A stretch of 64,000 bases of DNA from Rhodobacteraceae bacterium LMO-JJ12. Lineage in GTDB: Bacteria > Pseudomonadota > Alphaproteobacteria > Rhodobacterales > Rhodobacteraceae. Shown piece after piece: positions 26,749 through 35,421 of the stretch (position 1 is its first letter; each line of letters opens with the position of its first letter). The DNA lies in NCBI GenBank assembly GCA_021555075.1, contig JAKGBX010000001.1, positions 124,001 to 188,000 on the forward strand, in the 5' to 3' direction. Below the pieces are notes generated by a model. The model was given only the letters and a program-made list of their open reading frames with translations. It made no database searches and was not told where the DNA came from. The position numbers and the translations under genes were made by a program.

Positions 26749-27333
26749 ATGTTTCATGAATTCGATTGTTTTTCCGAGGATGTACGGATTGCCACGGCAA
26801 TGGGCGGCGTACGCGCGGGCGATATCTGGGAAGGCGATCTTGTGCAGACGCTGGACGCTGGGCCGCAGCCGGTGATGCGGGTCGCGCGGCGTATCATGTC
26901 GGGGCATGGTGAAAATGCGCCGGTTCTGTTTGCGCCGGGAGCGATTGGTAATCATTCGCCGTTGAAATTGTCGCGGCAGCATCGGGTGCTGATCCGCTCG
27001 GCTCTGGCTGAATTGATGTTCGACGCGGCCGAGGTTTTGGTGTCGGCCGAAGCGTTGATCAATGGCGAAGATATTTGCCTGATGCCCTGTGCACAGATTG
27101 CTTATGTGCATCTGGAGCTGCAACAGCATCAGGTGTTGATCGCCGAAGGGGCGCATTGCGAAAGTCACTTGCCGGGCAGCATGACAGAGGGTCGGGTCGG
27201 CCTTGCGCGGGGGCCAGTGAGACGGACCTGCCGCGCCGTGCGCCCGATACTCAGCTATTGTGAGGCGGTGGCGCTTGTGGGTGCCCGCCCGCCGCATGCC
27301 TCCGATCTGTCGGCGCTTATGATGCCAGGCTGA
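26749..27333 (+). CDS. Stand-alone Hint (hedgehog/intein) domain protein
   Basis: The 194-residue protein looks like a Hint_2-type domain: Cys at residue 7 in CFSEDVRIATAMGGVRAGDIWEGD (the block A nucleophile region), VRVARRIMSG, HSPLKLSRQHRVLIRS (block B-like His), and LQQHQVLIAEGAHCESHLPGS (block F-like). Hint domains carry out self-splicing or autocleavage. Here there is no N-extein, and the C-terminal region after the domain is short, so it is not a normal intein. Such proteins are common in Rhodobacteraceae and unstudied. No ribosome site is clear. Confidence 0.78.
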   Translation: MFHEFDCFSEDVRIATAMGGVRAGDIWEGDLVQTLDAGPQPVMRVARRIMSGHGENAPVLFAPGAIGNHSPLKLSRQHRVLIRSALAELMFDAAEVLVSAEALINGEDICLMPCAQIAYVHLELQQHQVLIAEGAHCESHLPGSMTEGRVGLARGPVRRTCRAVRPILSYCEAVALVGARPPHASDLSALMMPG

Positions 27334-27423
27334 TCCCTTGTCATTCCAGACGTGGGTCGATGAGGCATTTACCACCGCGCTGTGGCCGTTAGACTTGCGG
27401 TCAAAGGCAAGCGGGAGCCATGC

Positions 27424-29013
27424 ATGGAATGGGATCACATTATCGTTGGAGCAGGCAGTGCGGGCTGTGTGATGGCCAAGCGGCTGTCTGAGGCGGGGCG
27501 CAAGGTTCTGCTGCTCGAAGCCGGCGGGCGCGACAGTTATCATTGGGTGCATATCCCGGTGGGCTATCTCTATTGCATCGGCAATCCGCGCACCGACTGG
27601 ATGTTTCGCACCGCAGAAGAATCGGGCTTGAACGGCCGTTCGCTGATCTATCCGCGTGGCAAGGTTTTGGGCGGGTGTTCGTCGATCAACGGTATGCTCT
27701 ATCTGCGGGGCCAAGCGGCGGACTATGATGGCTGGCGGCAAATGGGGCTGACCGGCTGGGGCTGGGACGATGTGCTGGAGATGTTCAAGAAGTCCGAGGA
27801 TTATGTCGAAGGCGCCAGCGACATGCACGGCGCGGGCGGCGAATGGCGGGTGGAAAACCAACGCCTGCATTGGAAGGTTCTGGACGATTGGCAGGAGGCC
27901 GCCAAGCAATGGGGCTTGAAAGAGACGCGCGATTTCAACACCGGCGATAATGAGGGCGTCGGCTATTTCCGGGTAAATCAGAGAAATGGCTGGCGGATGA
28001 ACACGGCCAAGGCATTTCTGCGCACGGCAACGGGCGCGCATCTCAAGGTCGAAACCAAGGCCCATACCCGCCGGATTCTGATCGAAGGGGGGCGGGCCGT
28101 TGGTGTTGAATATGAGCAGAATGGCAAAGTGAAAACCGCGCGCTGTGGCGGCGACGTGGTGCTGAGCGCCGGGGCAATCGGGTCGCCCCAGATCTTGCAG
28201 CTTTCGGGCATCGGGCCGGGGGCGTTGTTACAGCGTCACGGTATTGATGTCGTGCACGAGCAAGATCAGGTGGGTGCGAACCTGCAAGATCATTTGCAGC
28301 TCAGATGCGCGTGGCGGCTGCGTGATGCGGTGACGCTCAACACGCTGTCGGCGACGCTTTGGGGCAAGGCGAAGATCGGGATGGAATATGCCGCACGCCG
28401 CACCGGGCCGATGTCGATGGCACCAAGCCAGCTGGGCGCGTTTTCACGCAGTTCCGAACGGGTGGAAACCGCTGATCTGGAGTATCATGTGCAACCCTTG
28501 TCTCTGGAGGCGTTTGGGCAGCCATTACATGATTTCCCGGCGATCACCGCCAGCGTTTGCAACCTGCGCCCCGAAAGCCGTGGCGTGGTGGAAATCACCT
28601 CCTCCGATCCAAAGGCGCCGCCGCGCATCGCGCCGAATTATCTGAGCACCGAGGGCGACCGCGCCGTGGCTATTGCCGCCATCCGTCAAAGCCGCGCAAT
28701 CATGGCGCAGAGCGCGATGGCGAAATATGCGCCCGAAGAGATCAAGCCCGGCCCGGAATTTCAAACCGATGCCGAGGTGGCACAAGCTGCTGGTGATGTC
28801 GGCACCACCATCTTTCACCCCACATGCACCGTGCGCATGGGCGCGGATGACGCCGCTCCGCTTGATGCGCAACTGCGCTTTCGTGGGGTGGCGGGCCTGC
28901 GCGTGGTCGATGCCAGCGTGATGCCCAAGATCACCAGCGGCAACACCAACGCGCCGACCATCATGATCGCGGAAAAGGCAGCCGTGATGATGTTGGAGGA
29001 AACGCGCGGCTGA
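27424..29013 (+). CDS. GMC family FAD-dependent oxidoreductase (choline/alcohol dehydrogenase-like)
   Basis: The 529-residue protein has the FAD-binding WDHIIVGAGSAGCVMAKRLSEAG, the GMC signature 1 PRGKVLGGCSSINGMLYLRG, signature 2 GAIGSPQILQLSGIGPG, and the C-terminal active-site region FHPTCTVRMG with NTNAPTIMIAEKA. It oxidises an alcohol group using FAD. Choline is possible but no betaine genes are near; an unknown alcohol is equally likely. GGGAGCC lies 5 bases before the ATG at 27424. Confidence 0.9.
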   Translation: MEWDHIIVGAGSAGCVMAKRLSEAGRKVLLLEAGGRDSYHWVHIPVGYLYCIGNPRTDWMFRTAEESGLNGRSLIYPRGKVLGGCSSINGMLYLRGQAADYDGWRQMGLTGWGWDDVLEMFKKSEDYVEGASDMHGAGGEWRVENQRLHWKVLDDWQEAAKQWGLKETRDFNTGDNEGVGYFRVNQRNGWRMNTAKAFLRTATGAHLKVETKAHTRRILIEGGRAVGVEYEQNGKVKTARCGGDVVLSAGAIGSPQILQLSGIGPGALLQRHGIDVVHEQDQVGANLQDHLQLRCAWRLRDAVTLNTLSATLWGKAKIGMEYAARRTGPMSMAPSQLGAFSRSSERVETADLEYHVQPLSLEAFGQPLHDFPAITASVCNLRPESRGVVEITSSDPKAPPRIAPNYLSTEGDRAVAIAAIRQSRAIMAQSAMAKYAPEEIKPGPEFQTDAEVAQAAGDVGTTIFHPTCTVRMGADDAAPLDAQLRFRGVAGLRVVDASVMPKITSGNTNAPTIMIAEKAAVMMLEETRG

Positions 29014-29089
29014 TTTAGGGTTGGGTGGATTGCGTTCGAGCATGTAGCCTTTGGCCAAGAGGCCACGACCTGACAAGAAGGAAATTCCC

Positions 29090-29899
29090 ATGCCTTTCCT
29101 CGAAATCCGCGGTGCCAAGCTGCACTATACCGACACTGGAAGCGGCGATGAGACAATCGTGTTTTCTCATGGTCTGTTGATGAGCGGCAAGATGTTCGCG
29201 GACCAGATTGAAGCGCTCAAAAGCCGCTATCGCTGTATTGCGTTCGATCATCGCGGACAGGGGCAAAGCTCGGTCAGCGAGTCGGGATATGACATGGATG
29301 ATCTGGCTGACGACGCCCGCGCGTTGATCGAGGAATTGGGCGTTGGGCCGTGCCATTTTGCCGGGCTTTCGATGGGCGGTTTCGTTGGAATGCGGCTGGC
29401 CGCGCGCCACCCTGAAATCATCAAATCCCTCACCATCATTGACAGCTCGGCCGAACCCGAACCCGAGGAAAACCATGGCCGTTATGGTAAGTTGAATTTC
29501 GTTGCCCGTTGGTTTGGCTTGGGGCTGGTGGCCGGAAAGGTCATGCCGATCATGTTTGGCAAAAGCTTCCTGAGCGATCCGACCAAGGCGGAAGCGCGTA
29601 AATATTGGAAAGCCCAGATTGCCAGCGGCGATCGTTTGGGGATCACGCGGGCGGTCAAGGGTGTGATTGTGCGCAAGGGTATTTTGGACGAGATTGGCGC
29701 GATCAAATGCCCGACGCTTGTTCTGGTCGGGGATGAGGATGTGGCGACCGTGCCGGATAAATCACGGCGCATTCAAGGCGCTGTGCCCGGCGCGGAACTT
29801 GTGATCATTCCGGACGCCGGGCATTCCTCGACCATTGAACAGCCCGAGCGCGTTACCGCTGCGCTCGGTGCATTTCTGGATCGTGTGAACGGGGCCTAA
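29090..29899 (+). CDS. Alpha/beta hydrolase
   Basis: The 269-residue alpha/beta hydrolase has the oxyanion region VFSHGLLMSG, FDHRGQGQSS, the nucleophile elbow GLSMGGFVGM (Ser), the acid in LVLVGDEDVATVP and the catalytic His in IPDAGHSSTIEQPE. It resembles 3-oxoadipate enol-lactonase and related esterases, but the substrate is not defined. AAGAAGGAAATTCCC precedes the start. It follows the GMC gene by 76 bases. Confidence 0.88.
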   Translation: MPFLEIRGAKLHYTDTGSGDETIVFSHGLLMSGKMFADQIEALKSRYRCIAFDHRGQGQSSVSESGYDMDDLADDARALIEELGVGPCHFAGLSMGGFVGMRLAARHPEIIKSLTIIDSSAEPEPEENHGRYGKLNFVARWFGLGLVAGKVMPIMFGKSFLSDPTKAEARKYWKAQIASGDRLGITRAVKGVIVRKGILDEIGAIKCPTLVLVGDEDVATVPDKSRRIQGAVPGAELVIIPDAGHSSTIEQPERVTAALGAFLDRVNGA

Positions 29900-29909
29900 A
29901 CCTCCGTTC

Positions 29910-30776
29910 TCAGCTTTCTTCGTCGGTGCCGATCTTGTCCCATGTCTGGGTGTCGAAATCACCGGCATCGTGACGCTCGCGCAGCTGGGTTTTTGGCTCA
30001 CCAAAGGCGCGATTGACCATGCGGCCCCGGCTGACCGGGGTGCGCGCGTCAAGCTCCTGTGCCCAGCGCTGGACGTTCTTGTAGCTTGCAACGTCAAGGA
30101 ATTCACCAGCCTCATAGAGCCGCCCAAGGGCGAGTTGCCCATACCAGGACCAGTTGGCCATATCGGCGATGGTGTAATCCTTGCCCGCAAGGAACTGATT
30201 GCCAGCGAGGCGTTGATCCAGCACGTCGAGTTGGCGTTTTACCTCCATGGTGAAGCGATCAATCGGGTATTGCCACTTTTCCGGCGCATAGGCGTAGAAA
30301 TGGCCGAAACCGCCGCCAAGATAAGGCGCGCTGCCGATCTGCCAGAACAGCCAGCTGAGCATTTCCGGGCGATCCTCGCCAAGGAACTGGCCGAATTTTT
30401 CGGCCAGATAAAGCATGATCGCGCCAGATTCAAAAACCCGCGTCGGGCTTTTGGTGGAATGATCCATCAATGCAGGGATTTTGGAGTTCGGGTTTACCGC
30501 GACGAACCCGGACGAGAATTGATCGCCGTCCATGATGTTGATGATCCAGGCGTCGTATTCTGCCTCTTCGATCCCGAGCGCGAGAAGCTCCTCGAACAGA
30601 ACGGTCACCTTCACGCCGTTGGGCGTGGCCAGCGAATAGAGCTGGTGGGGATGTTTGCCGACGGGCAGTTCCTTGTCATGGGTCGCGCCCGAAACCGGGC
30701 GGTTGATGCTGGCAAAGCGTCCGCCGGATTCGGCCTCGTGTTTCCAGACTTTGGGCGGTGTATAGGTATCAGACAT
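29910..30776 (-). CDS. yghU: Glutathione-dependent disulfide-bond oxidoreductase
   Basis: The 288-residue YghU-type nu-class GST has the N-terminal extension PPKVWKHEAESGGRFASINRPVSG, HQLYSLATPNGVKVTVLFEELLALG, GDQFSSGFVAVNPNSKIPALMD, and a C-terminal helical domain with YTIADMANWSWYG. YghU reduces disulfides with two glutathiones. TTCAGGAGACGCGCA precedes the start at 30776. It converges on the hydrolase gene with 10 bases between. Confidence 0.95.
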   Translation of the reverse strand: MSDTYTPPKVWKHEAESGGRFASINRPVSGATHDKELPVGKHPHQLYSLATPNGVKVTVLFEELLALGIEEAEYDAWIINIMDGDQFSSGFVAVNPNSKIPALMDHSTKSPTRVFESGAIMLYLAEKFGQFLGEDRPEMLSWLFWQIGSAPYLGGGFGHFYAYAPEKWQYPIDRFTMEVKRQLDVLDQRLAGNQFLAGKDYTIADMANWSWYGQLALGRLYEAGEFLDVASYKNVQRWAQELDARTPVSRGRMVNRAFGEPKTQLRERHDAGDFDTQTWDKIGTDEES

Positions 30777-30908
30777 TGCGCGTCTCCTGAATTGCGTGGT
30801 TGGGCGAATAAAGACATGAGTGCGCAGGAGAAGAAAGGGGGCGCGCGAAACCGTGATCGCGCCGTCGGGTTGCACGGGGGGTAAAGGCGGCGCACATCTT
30901 TGCCCCAA

Positions 30909-30944
30909 GACAAAAACAAACCCCCGGGGCAGGGCCGCGGGGGT
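30909..30944 (-). terminator. Rho-independent terminator of rpsU
   Basis: On the minus strand the stem ACCCCCGCGG / CCGGGGGT is followed by TTTGTTTTTGTC, about 35 bases after the rpsU stop. Confidence 0.75.
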
Positions 30945-30979
30945 CGTCATTGCTTCGTCTCTGAAGAGAAAAGGGCTGC

Positions 30980-31186
30980 TTAGAGCATTCCTTCGCGTTG
31001 CAATTTTTTACGAGCCAGCTTGCGGGCCCGGCGAATCGCTTCGGCTTTCTCGCGCGCTTTCTTCTCAGACGGCTTCTCGAAATGCTGCTTGAGCTTCATT
31101 TCACGGAATACGCCTTCGCGCTGGAGTTTTTTCTTCAGGGCACGGAGCGCCTGATCAACGTTATTATCGCGAACAGATACCTGCAT
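30980..31186 (-). CDS. rpsU: 30S ribosomal protein S21
   Basis: The 68-residue basic protein begins [20 protein letters not shown] and ends with a Lys/Arg-rich tail, as in alphaproteobacterial S21. S21 assists translation initiation near the anti-Shine-Dalgarno end of 16S rRNA. AAAGGTGGTGACAACCAC precedes the ATG. It has a strong promoter and a terminator of its own. Confidence 0.97.
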   Translation of the reverse strand: MQVSVRDNNVDQALRALKKKLQREGVFREMKLKQHFEKPSEKKAREKAEAIRRARKLARKKLQREGML

Positions 31187-31237
31187 GTGGTTGTCACCAC
31201 CTTTCTAGGTTGAAGTTGCAAGATTGCAGGAAGCCGC

Positions 31238-31266
31238 CATATAGCAACCCGGCCCCAGTTTGTCTA
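31238..31266 (-). promoter_or_regulatory. Promoter for rpsU
   Basis: On the minus strand TAGACA (31266-31261) and TATATG (31243-31238) are spaced by 17 bases, leaving a leader of about 45 bases to the rpsU ATG. The same region precedes the divergent COQ9 gene. Confidence 0.65.
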
Positions 31267-31291
31267 GTGTATGGGCAAAGGAGTCGCCCTT

Positions 31292-31963
31292 ATGACCGAT
31301 ACCAAAGAAAAGCTGCTTGATGCTGCGTTGGCTCACGTGCCCTTTGATGGCTGGAGTGATGCCGCGTTTCAGGCGGCGATTGATGAAACCGGGGTCGCGC
31401 CGGGCCTGGCGCGGGGGCTTTTCCCGCGCGGTGCGGTCGATATGGCTGTGGCCTATCACAGGCGCGGCGATGCACGGATGGTCGAGCGGTTGAAGCAGGC
31501 CGACCTCGGTTCCATGCGGTTTCGCGACCGCATCGCGGCGGCGGTGCGTTATCGGCTTGAGGCGGTGGAGGATGCAGAGCTGGTGCGCCGGGGCATGACA
31601 CTTTTTGCATTGCCGCAATATGCGCCTGACGGTGCGCGTCTGATCTGGGAAACCTGTGATCAGATATGGAGCACACTGGGCGACGAGAGTGATGATATCA
31701 ACTGGTACACCAAGCGCGCCACGCTGAGCGGGGTCTATTCCTCGACGGTGCTATATTGGCTGGGTGATCAGAGCGAAGGCCACGAGGCGACATGGGCATT
31801 TCTTGATCGGCGGATCGAGGATGTGATGCGGTTCGAGACCTTCAAAGCCAATGTTCGTAAGAATGAGGCGCTTTCAAAGGTGCTGAAAGGGCCGCTTGAT
31901 TTGCTGGGCCGGATTCGTGCGCCGAAATCAAGAGATGATATGCCAGGTCGCTGGCGAGGTTAG
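31292..31963 (+). CDS. COQ9 family protein (ubiquinone biosynthesis)
   Basis: The 223-residue helical protein matches the COQ9 family: a TetR-like fold with an N-terminal TKEKLLDAALAHVPFDGWSDAAF, RFRDRIAAAVRYRLE in the middle and WYTKRATLSGVYSSTVLYWLGDQS towards the end. COQ9 binds lipids and assists the COQ7 hydroxylation step. AAAGGAGTCGCCCTT gives the start at 31292. It is followed by two quinone oxidoreductase-type genes. Confidence 0.88.
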   Translation: MTDTKEKLLDAALAHVPFDGWSDAAFQAAIDETGVAPGLARGLFPRGAVDMAVAYHRRGDARMVERLKQADLGSMRFRDRIAAAVRYRLEAVEDAELVRRGMTLFALPQYAPDGARLIWETCDQIWSTLGDESDDINWYTKRATLSGVYSSTVLYWLGDQSEGHEATWAFLDRRIEDVMRFETFKANVRKNEALSKVLKGPLDLLGRIRAPKSRDDMPGRWRG

Positions 31964-31972
31964 GAGACAGAA

Positions 31973-32956
31973 ATGAGCGAAATGATGCGGGCGGTGGAAA
32001 TCACCGCGCCGGGCGGGCCGGAGGTGTTGAAACTTTGCGAGCGGCCGCGGCCCAAGGCAGGACATGGCGATGTTGTCATCAAGGTGGCCTATGCCGGGGT
32101 GAACCGCCCCGATGCGCTGCAACGCGCCGGGGCCTATGCGCCGCCGCCCACAGCCAGCGATCTGCCGGGGCTTGAGGCGTCGGGCGAGATTGTCGAGATC
32201 GGTGCAGGCGTTACCGATTGGGCGGTGGGTGACAAGGTTTGCGCGTTGCTGCCCGGTGGCGGGTATGCCGAATATGTCGCCACTCCGGCGGCGCATTGCC
32301 TGCCGATTCCTAAGGATATGGGGATGCGCGAGGCGGCTTGTTTGCCCGAGAATTATTTCACCGTCTGGACCAATGTGTTCATGCGCGGTGGCCTGAAAGC
32401 GGGCGAGCGGTTTTTGGTGCATGGCGGCAGTTCGGGAATTGGCACGACGGCTATTCAGCTTGCCCGGCATTTCGGCGCACGGGTATTTGCCACCGCCGGA
32501 TCGGACGAAAAATGCAAGGTTTGCTCCGATCTGGGGGCAGAGCGGGCTATTAATTATAAGACCGAGGATTTTGTTGAAATCCTGCAAGCGGAAGGTGGGG
32601 CCAATCTTATCCTTGATATGGTGGGCGGCGATTACATTCCGCGCAACGTCAAGACGTTGGCCAATGATGGGCGGTTGGTGCAGATTGCTTTCCTGTCCGG
32701 GCCCAAAGTCGAATTGAACTTTGCGCAAGTAATGGCGCGACGTTTAACGATTACCGGCAGCACGCTGCGTCCACAAAGCGATTTGGCCAAGGCGCGGATT
32801 GCCGAGGCATTGCGCGCCAAGGTCTGGCCGCTTCTTGATAATGGAACCATCGCTCCCGTGATGGATAGCGAGTTCCCTCTGGAAGAGGCCGCCGCATCCC
32901 ATGCGCGGATTGAAAGCTCCGGGCATGTGGGTAAGATTGTTCTGAAGGTAAACTGA
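31973..32956 (+). CDS. NAD(P)H quinone oxidoreductase, PIG3/TP53I3 family (zinc-independent MDR)
   Basis: The 327-residue medium-chain dehydrogenase lacks the zinc ligands of alcohol dehydrogenases and matches PIG3-type quinone reductases: MRAVEITAPGGPEVLKLCE, GVNRPDALQRAG, LPGLEASGEIVEIG, and the NADPH loop VHGGSSGIGTTAIQLARHFGA. The likely reaction is NAD(P)H-dependent reduction of quinones. AGGAGACAGAA is a strong ribosome site. It starts 9 bases after COQ9. Confidence 0.9.
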   Translation: MSEMMRAVEITAPGGPEVLKLCERPRPKAGHGDVVIKVAYAGVNRPDALQRAGAYAPPPTASDLPGLEASGEIVEIGAGVTDWAVGDKVCALLPGGGYAEYVATPAAHCLPIPKDMGMREAACLPENYFTVWTNVFMRGGLKAGERFLVHGGSSGIGTTAIQLARHFGARVFATAGSDEKCKVCSDLGAERAINYKTEDFVEILQAEGGANLILDMVGGDYIPRNVKTLANDGRLVQIAFLSGPKVELNFAQVMARRLTITGSTLRPQSDLAKARIAEALRAKVWPLLDNGTIAPVMDSEFPLEEAAASHARIESSGHVGKIVLKVN

Positions 32957-32999
32957 TAAAAGGCGCGTGAGAAAACGTGCATGGCTGAGGTAAGTGAAA

Positions 33000-33974
33000 A
33001 TGGCAAAGACGGTAATTATCGAAGAATTCGGCGGACCCGAAGTTCTGAAGCTGGTTGATCGCGACGTGGGCGATCCGGGTGCGGGGGAAGTGCGCATTCG
33101 GCACGAAGCCGTTGGGCTGAACTTTATAGACATCTATCAGCGCACCGGACTTTACCCCAATGATCTGCCGCTTGCGCTGGGCATGGAAGGCGCGGGCGTG
33201 ATCGAGGCGGTGGGTGAGGGCGTCAGCCATCTCAAAGCCGGGGACCGCGCCGCCTATGCTTCGGTTCCGCCGGGGGCGTATTGCGAAGAACGGGTGATGC
33301 CTGCTGGCGCGGTGATGAAGCTTCCAGACGCGATTGATTTCGATACCGCCGCCGCGATGATGCTTCAGGGGCTGACCGTGGATTACCTGTTTCACCGCAC
33401 CACGCCGATCGCGCGGGGCGATACCGTGTTGTTGCATGCTGCCGCCGGAGGCGTCGGGCTGATTGCTTGCCAATGGGCGCGCGCGATGGGTGTGAATTTG
33501 ATCGGCACGGCCGGAACGGATGAAAAATGCGCGCTGGCGCTGGAACATGGTGCGCAACATTGCATCAATTACCGGACCGAAGATTTTGCCGCGAAAGTTC
33601 GCGAACTGACCGACGGAAAAGGCGTCGATGTGGTGATGGATTCAGTGGGCGCAGATACGTTTGAAGGCTCGCTTGATTGCCTCAAACCGCTCGGCATGAT
33701 GATCTCTTTTGGTAATGCCTCGGGTCCGGTTCCGCCATTCAATCTGGGCGTTCTTGCGCAGAAGGGATCGCTCAAGATTACGCGGCCAACTTTGTTCGCC
33801 CATATTGCCGATCATGACGTCTGTTTGGAAATGGCCGGGCGGTTGTTCGATCATGTTCAAAGCGGCGCTGTGAAAATCCAAATTGGCCAGCGATTTGCAC
33901 TGAGTGATGTGCGTGCGGCGCATGAAGCGCTGGAATCTCGCGTTACAACGGGCTCGACAATCTTGGAAATCTGA
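33000..33974 (+). CDS. qor: Quinone oxidoreductase (QOR family)
   Basis: The 324-residue MDR protein matches E. coli QorA: VIIEEFGGPEVLKLVD, NFIDIYQRTGLYPNDLPLALGMEGAGV, and LLHAAAGGVGLIACQWARAMGV with the conserved TAGTDEKCALALEHGA. It reduces quinones with NADPH. GAGGTAAGTGAAA lies before the ATG. It is the last of three genes (COQ9, PIG3, QOR) in a probable quinone-linked operon. Confidence 0.92.
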   Translation: MAKTVIIEEFGGPEVLKLVDRDVGDPGAGEVRIRHEAVGLNFIDIYQRTGLYPNDLPLALGMEGAGVIEAVGEGVSHLKAGDRAAYASVPPGAYCEERVMPAGAVMKLPDAIDFDTAAAMMLQGLTVDYLFHRTTPIARGDTVLLHAAAGGVGLIACQWARAMGVNLIGTAGTDEKCALALEHGAQHCINYRTEDFAAKVRELTDGKGVDVVMDSVGADTFEGSLDCLKPLGMMISFGNASGPVPPFNLGVLAQKGSLKITRPTLFAHIADHDVCLEMAGRLFDHVQSGAVKIQIGQRFALSDVRAAHEALESRVTTGSTILEI

Positions 33975-34164
33975 CACCTATCTGACGCTTAATAGCGCCG
34001 TTTTACGCCCAATACTGCTATGAAACTCGGCAATATTCTGCCGTGAGCGTATTTTGCGTGAATTTTCTTGCATTGTACTCCCCGCAATAAGAAAAATAGG
34101 AGTGCAAAGTCATTAAACATCACATAGTCGGTTCACTTTATTGACTCAGACTGGAGAGCAACAC

Positions 34165-34515
34165 GTGCCCAAACAGGCAAAAATTTCCATGGCAACACTC
34201 AATGCCATGTCATTGAACGAACTTACGTCACTCGAAAAAAAGGTGGCGAAAGCCATCGCGAAATTCGAAGATCGAGAGAAAAAGAAGGCTCTGTCTGCCT
34301 TGAAGGCCGAAGCGCGAAAAATGGGGTTTTCGCTCTCTGAATTGACTGGGGCCGAGATAGACGAAGGCACGCTGGGAAAGCCCCGCAGCACGGTGCCTCC
34401 GAAATATGCAAACCCCGCGGATAAGACGCAAACCTGGACAGGCCGAGGCCGCCGCCCGGCGTGGGTTCGCGAAGCGTTGGAAGCGGGCAAGTCGCTCGAC
34501 GATCTGGCGATCTGA
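34165..34515 (+). CDS. H-NS histone-like family DNA-binding protein (HvrA-like)
   Basis: The 116-residue protein has an N-terminal coiled-coil oligomerisation part (LNELTSLEKKVAKAIAKFEDREKKKALSALKAEA, about residues 20-55) and the H-NS C-terminal DNA-binding motif TWTGRGRRPAWVREALEAG. HvrA and similar proteins silence or modulate AT-rich promoters. I prefer the GTG at 34165 because GGAG lies 9 bases upstream; a TTG at 34141 and an ATG at 34189 are alternatives. The upstream region is AT-rich. Confidence 0.85.
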   Translation: MPKQAKISMATLNAMSLNELTSLEKKVAKAIAKFEDREKKKALSALKAEARKMGFSLSELTGAEIDEGTLGKPRSTVPPKYANPADKTQTWTGRGRRPAWVREALEAGKSLDDLAI

Positions 34516-34521
34516 ATTAGG

Positions 34522-34562
34522 GCGTTTCCACTTAAACCTGGGACAGGGTTAAGCGCAAACGC
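34522..34562. repeat. Degenerate palindromic element 1 (GCGTTT...AAACGC)
   Basis: Arms GCGTTT...TTAAAC and GTTAAGCGCAAACGC form an imperfect inverted repeat. It shares the AGGGCGTTTC entry with the stronger element at 34586-34628. Confidence 0.5.
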
Positions 34563-34585
34563 AGCGCAACATATCCATCTTGAGG

Positions 34586-34628
34586 GCGTTTCGAGATAAA
34601 CTCGTGATTCAAGTTTATCTCGAAACGC
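34586..34628. repeat. Palindromic element 2 with 17-base perfect stem
   Basis: GCGTTTCGAGATAAACT pairs exactly with AGTTTATCTCGAAACGC around a 9-base loop, between the converging H-NS and RNase T2 genes. The tail CTTTAGATTTC is T-rich on the plus strand, so it may also terminate the H-NS transcript. I have the impression that such elements recur in Rhodobacteraceae genomes. Confidence 0.7.
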
Positions 34629-34636
34629 TTTAGATT

Positions 34637-35272
34637 TCAGCGGATCGGATCGAAAAACGCGTCCTCCATTGAGCAATCCTGCGCCGTGTCGCGCCCGCAA
34701 GGTACTGGCACCAGGCTCTTGGACAGGCAAATCCGCACCTCTTGAATGCGCCCGGCCTTGCAGGTGATGGTGATCATCTCCGGCTTGAGCCGGGCGTTTT
34801 CTTTCAGGAAGGCTTGTTCAACGATTTTCGCAGGCAGTTTTACCGGCCTTTGCAGTTTGCGAAAAACGGCTGGGCGCTGAATGCTCTTATAGGCTTTGCG
34901 TGACAAGTCAAAGTAGTCTTGCGCCGATAGCCCGCTGCAAACCCCGTGCTTTTTCCATTGATACCACGCCAGACCCGGTGTTCCCATGATATCAGCCATT
35001 TCGCGGGTCATGGTGCGGTTGGGTTGGCGTGCGGTGGTCGCGCAGAATGACGGCCAGCCGCGGTGATATTGCGGCCAGAGCCCATGCAGCGTCCAGCCGA
35101 AATCATGGCGCGGATCGCATTGCGGCGAACGCCTTGCGTCGCCCTCGATCGCACACCAGTTTGGCGACCAGGAAAGCGCCATGACGTAATAGTCAAATTT
35201 CCCGGATGGCTCTGCGTCGGCGCGGGCAAAACTGGCCAAGGCAATAAGACCTGCTGTGATCAGGTGCCGCAT
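34637..35272 (-). CDS. Ribonuclease T2 family protein, exported
   Basis: The 211-residue protein has a signal peptide (MRHLITAGLIALASFARADA) and the T2 motifs: CAS I as WTLHGLWPQY and CAS II as WYQWKKHGVC, with the catalytic His in each. Several Cys residues would form disulfides. RNase T2 enzymes degrade RNA in the periplasm or medium without metal. Length fits the family. It ends beside the palindromic element. Confidence 0.93.
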   Translation of the reverse strand: MRHLITAGLIALASFARADAEPSGKFDYYVMALSWSPNWCAIEGDARRSPQCDPRHDFGWTLHGLWPQYHRGWPSFCATTARQPNRTMTREMADIMGTPGLAWYQWKKHGVCSGLSAQDYFDLSRKAYKSIQRPAVFRKLQRPVKLPAKIVEQAFLKENARLKPEMITITCKAGRIQEVRICLSKSLVPVPCGRDTAQDCSMEDAFFDPIR

Positions 35273-35421
35273 TCACTCTTTCCTTCTTTATCTTGTCGCA
35301 CTATATAGCGCGCAAGTTCCCCGACAATGGTAACCCGCCCCGGACGCTCCGAGGCCGCCCCAGCCAGGGCACGGGAAAGCTGTATCCGGGTATTATGCGA
35401 ACCGATAGGAGTGACAAGAAG

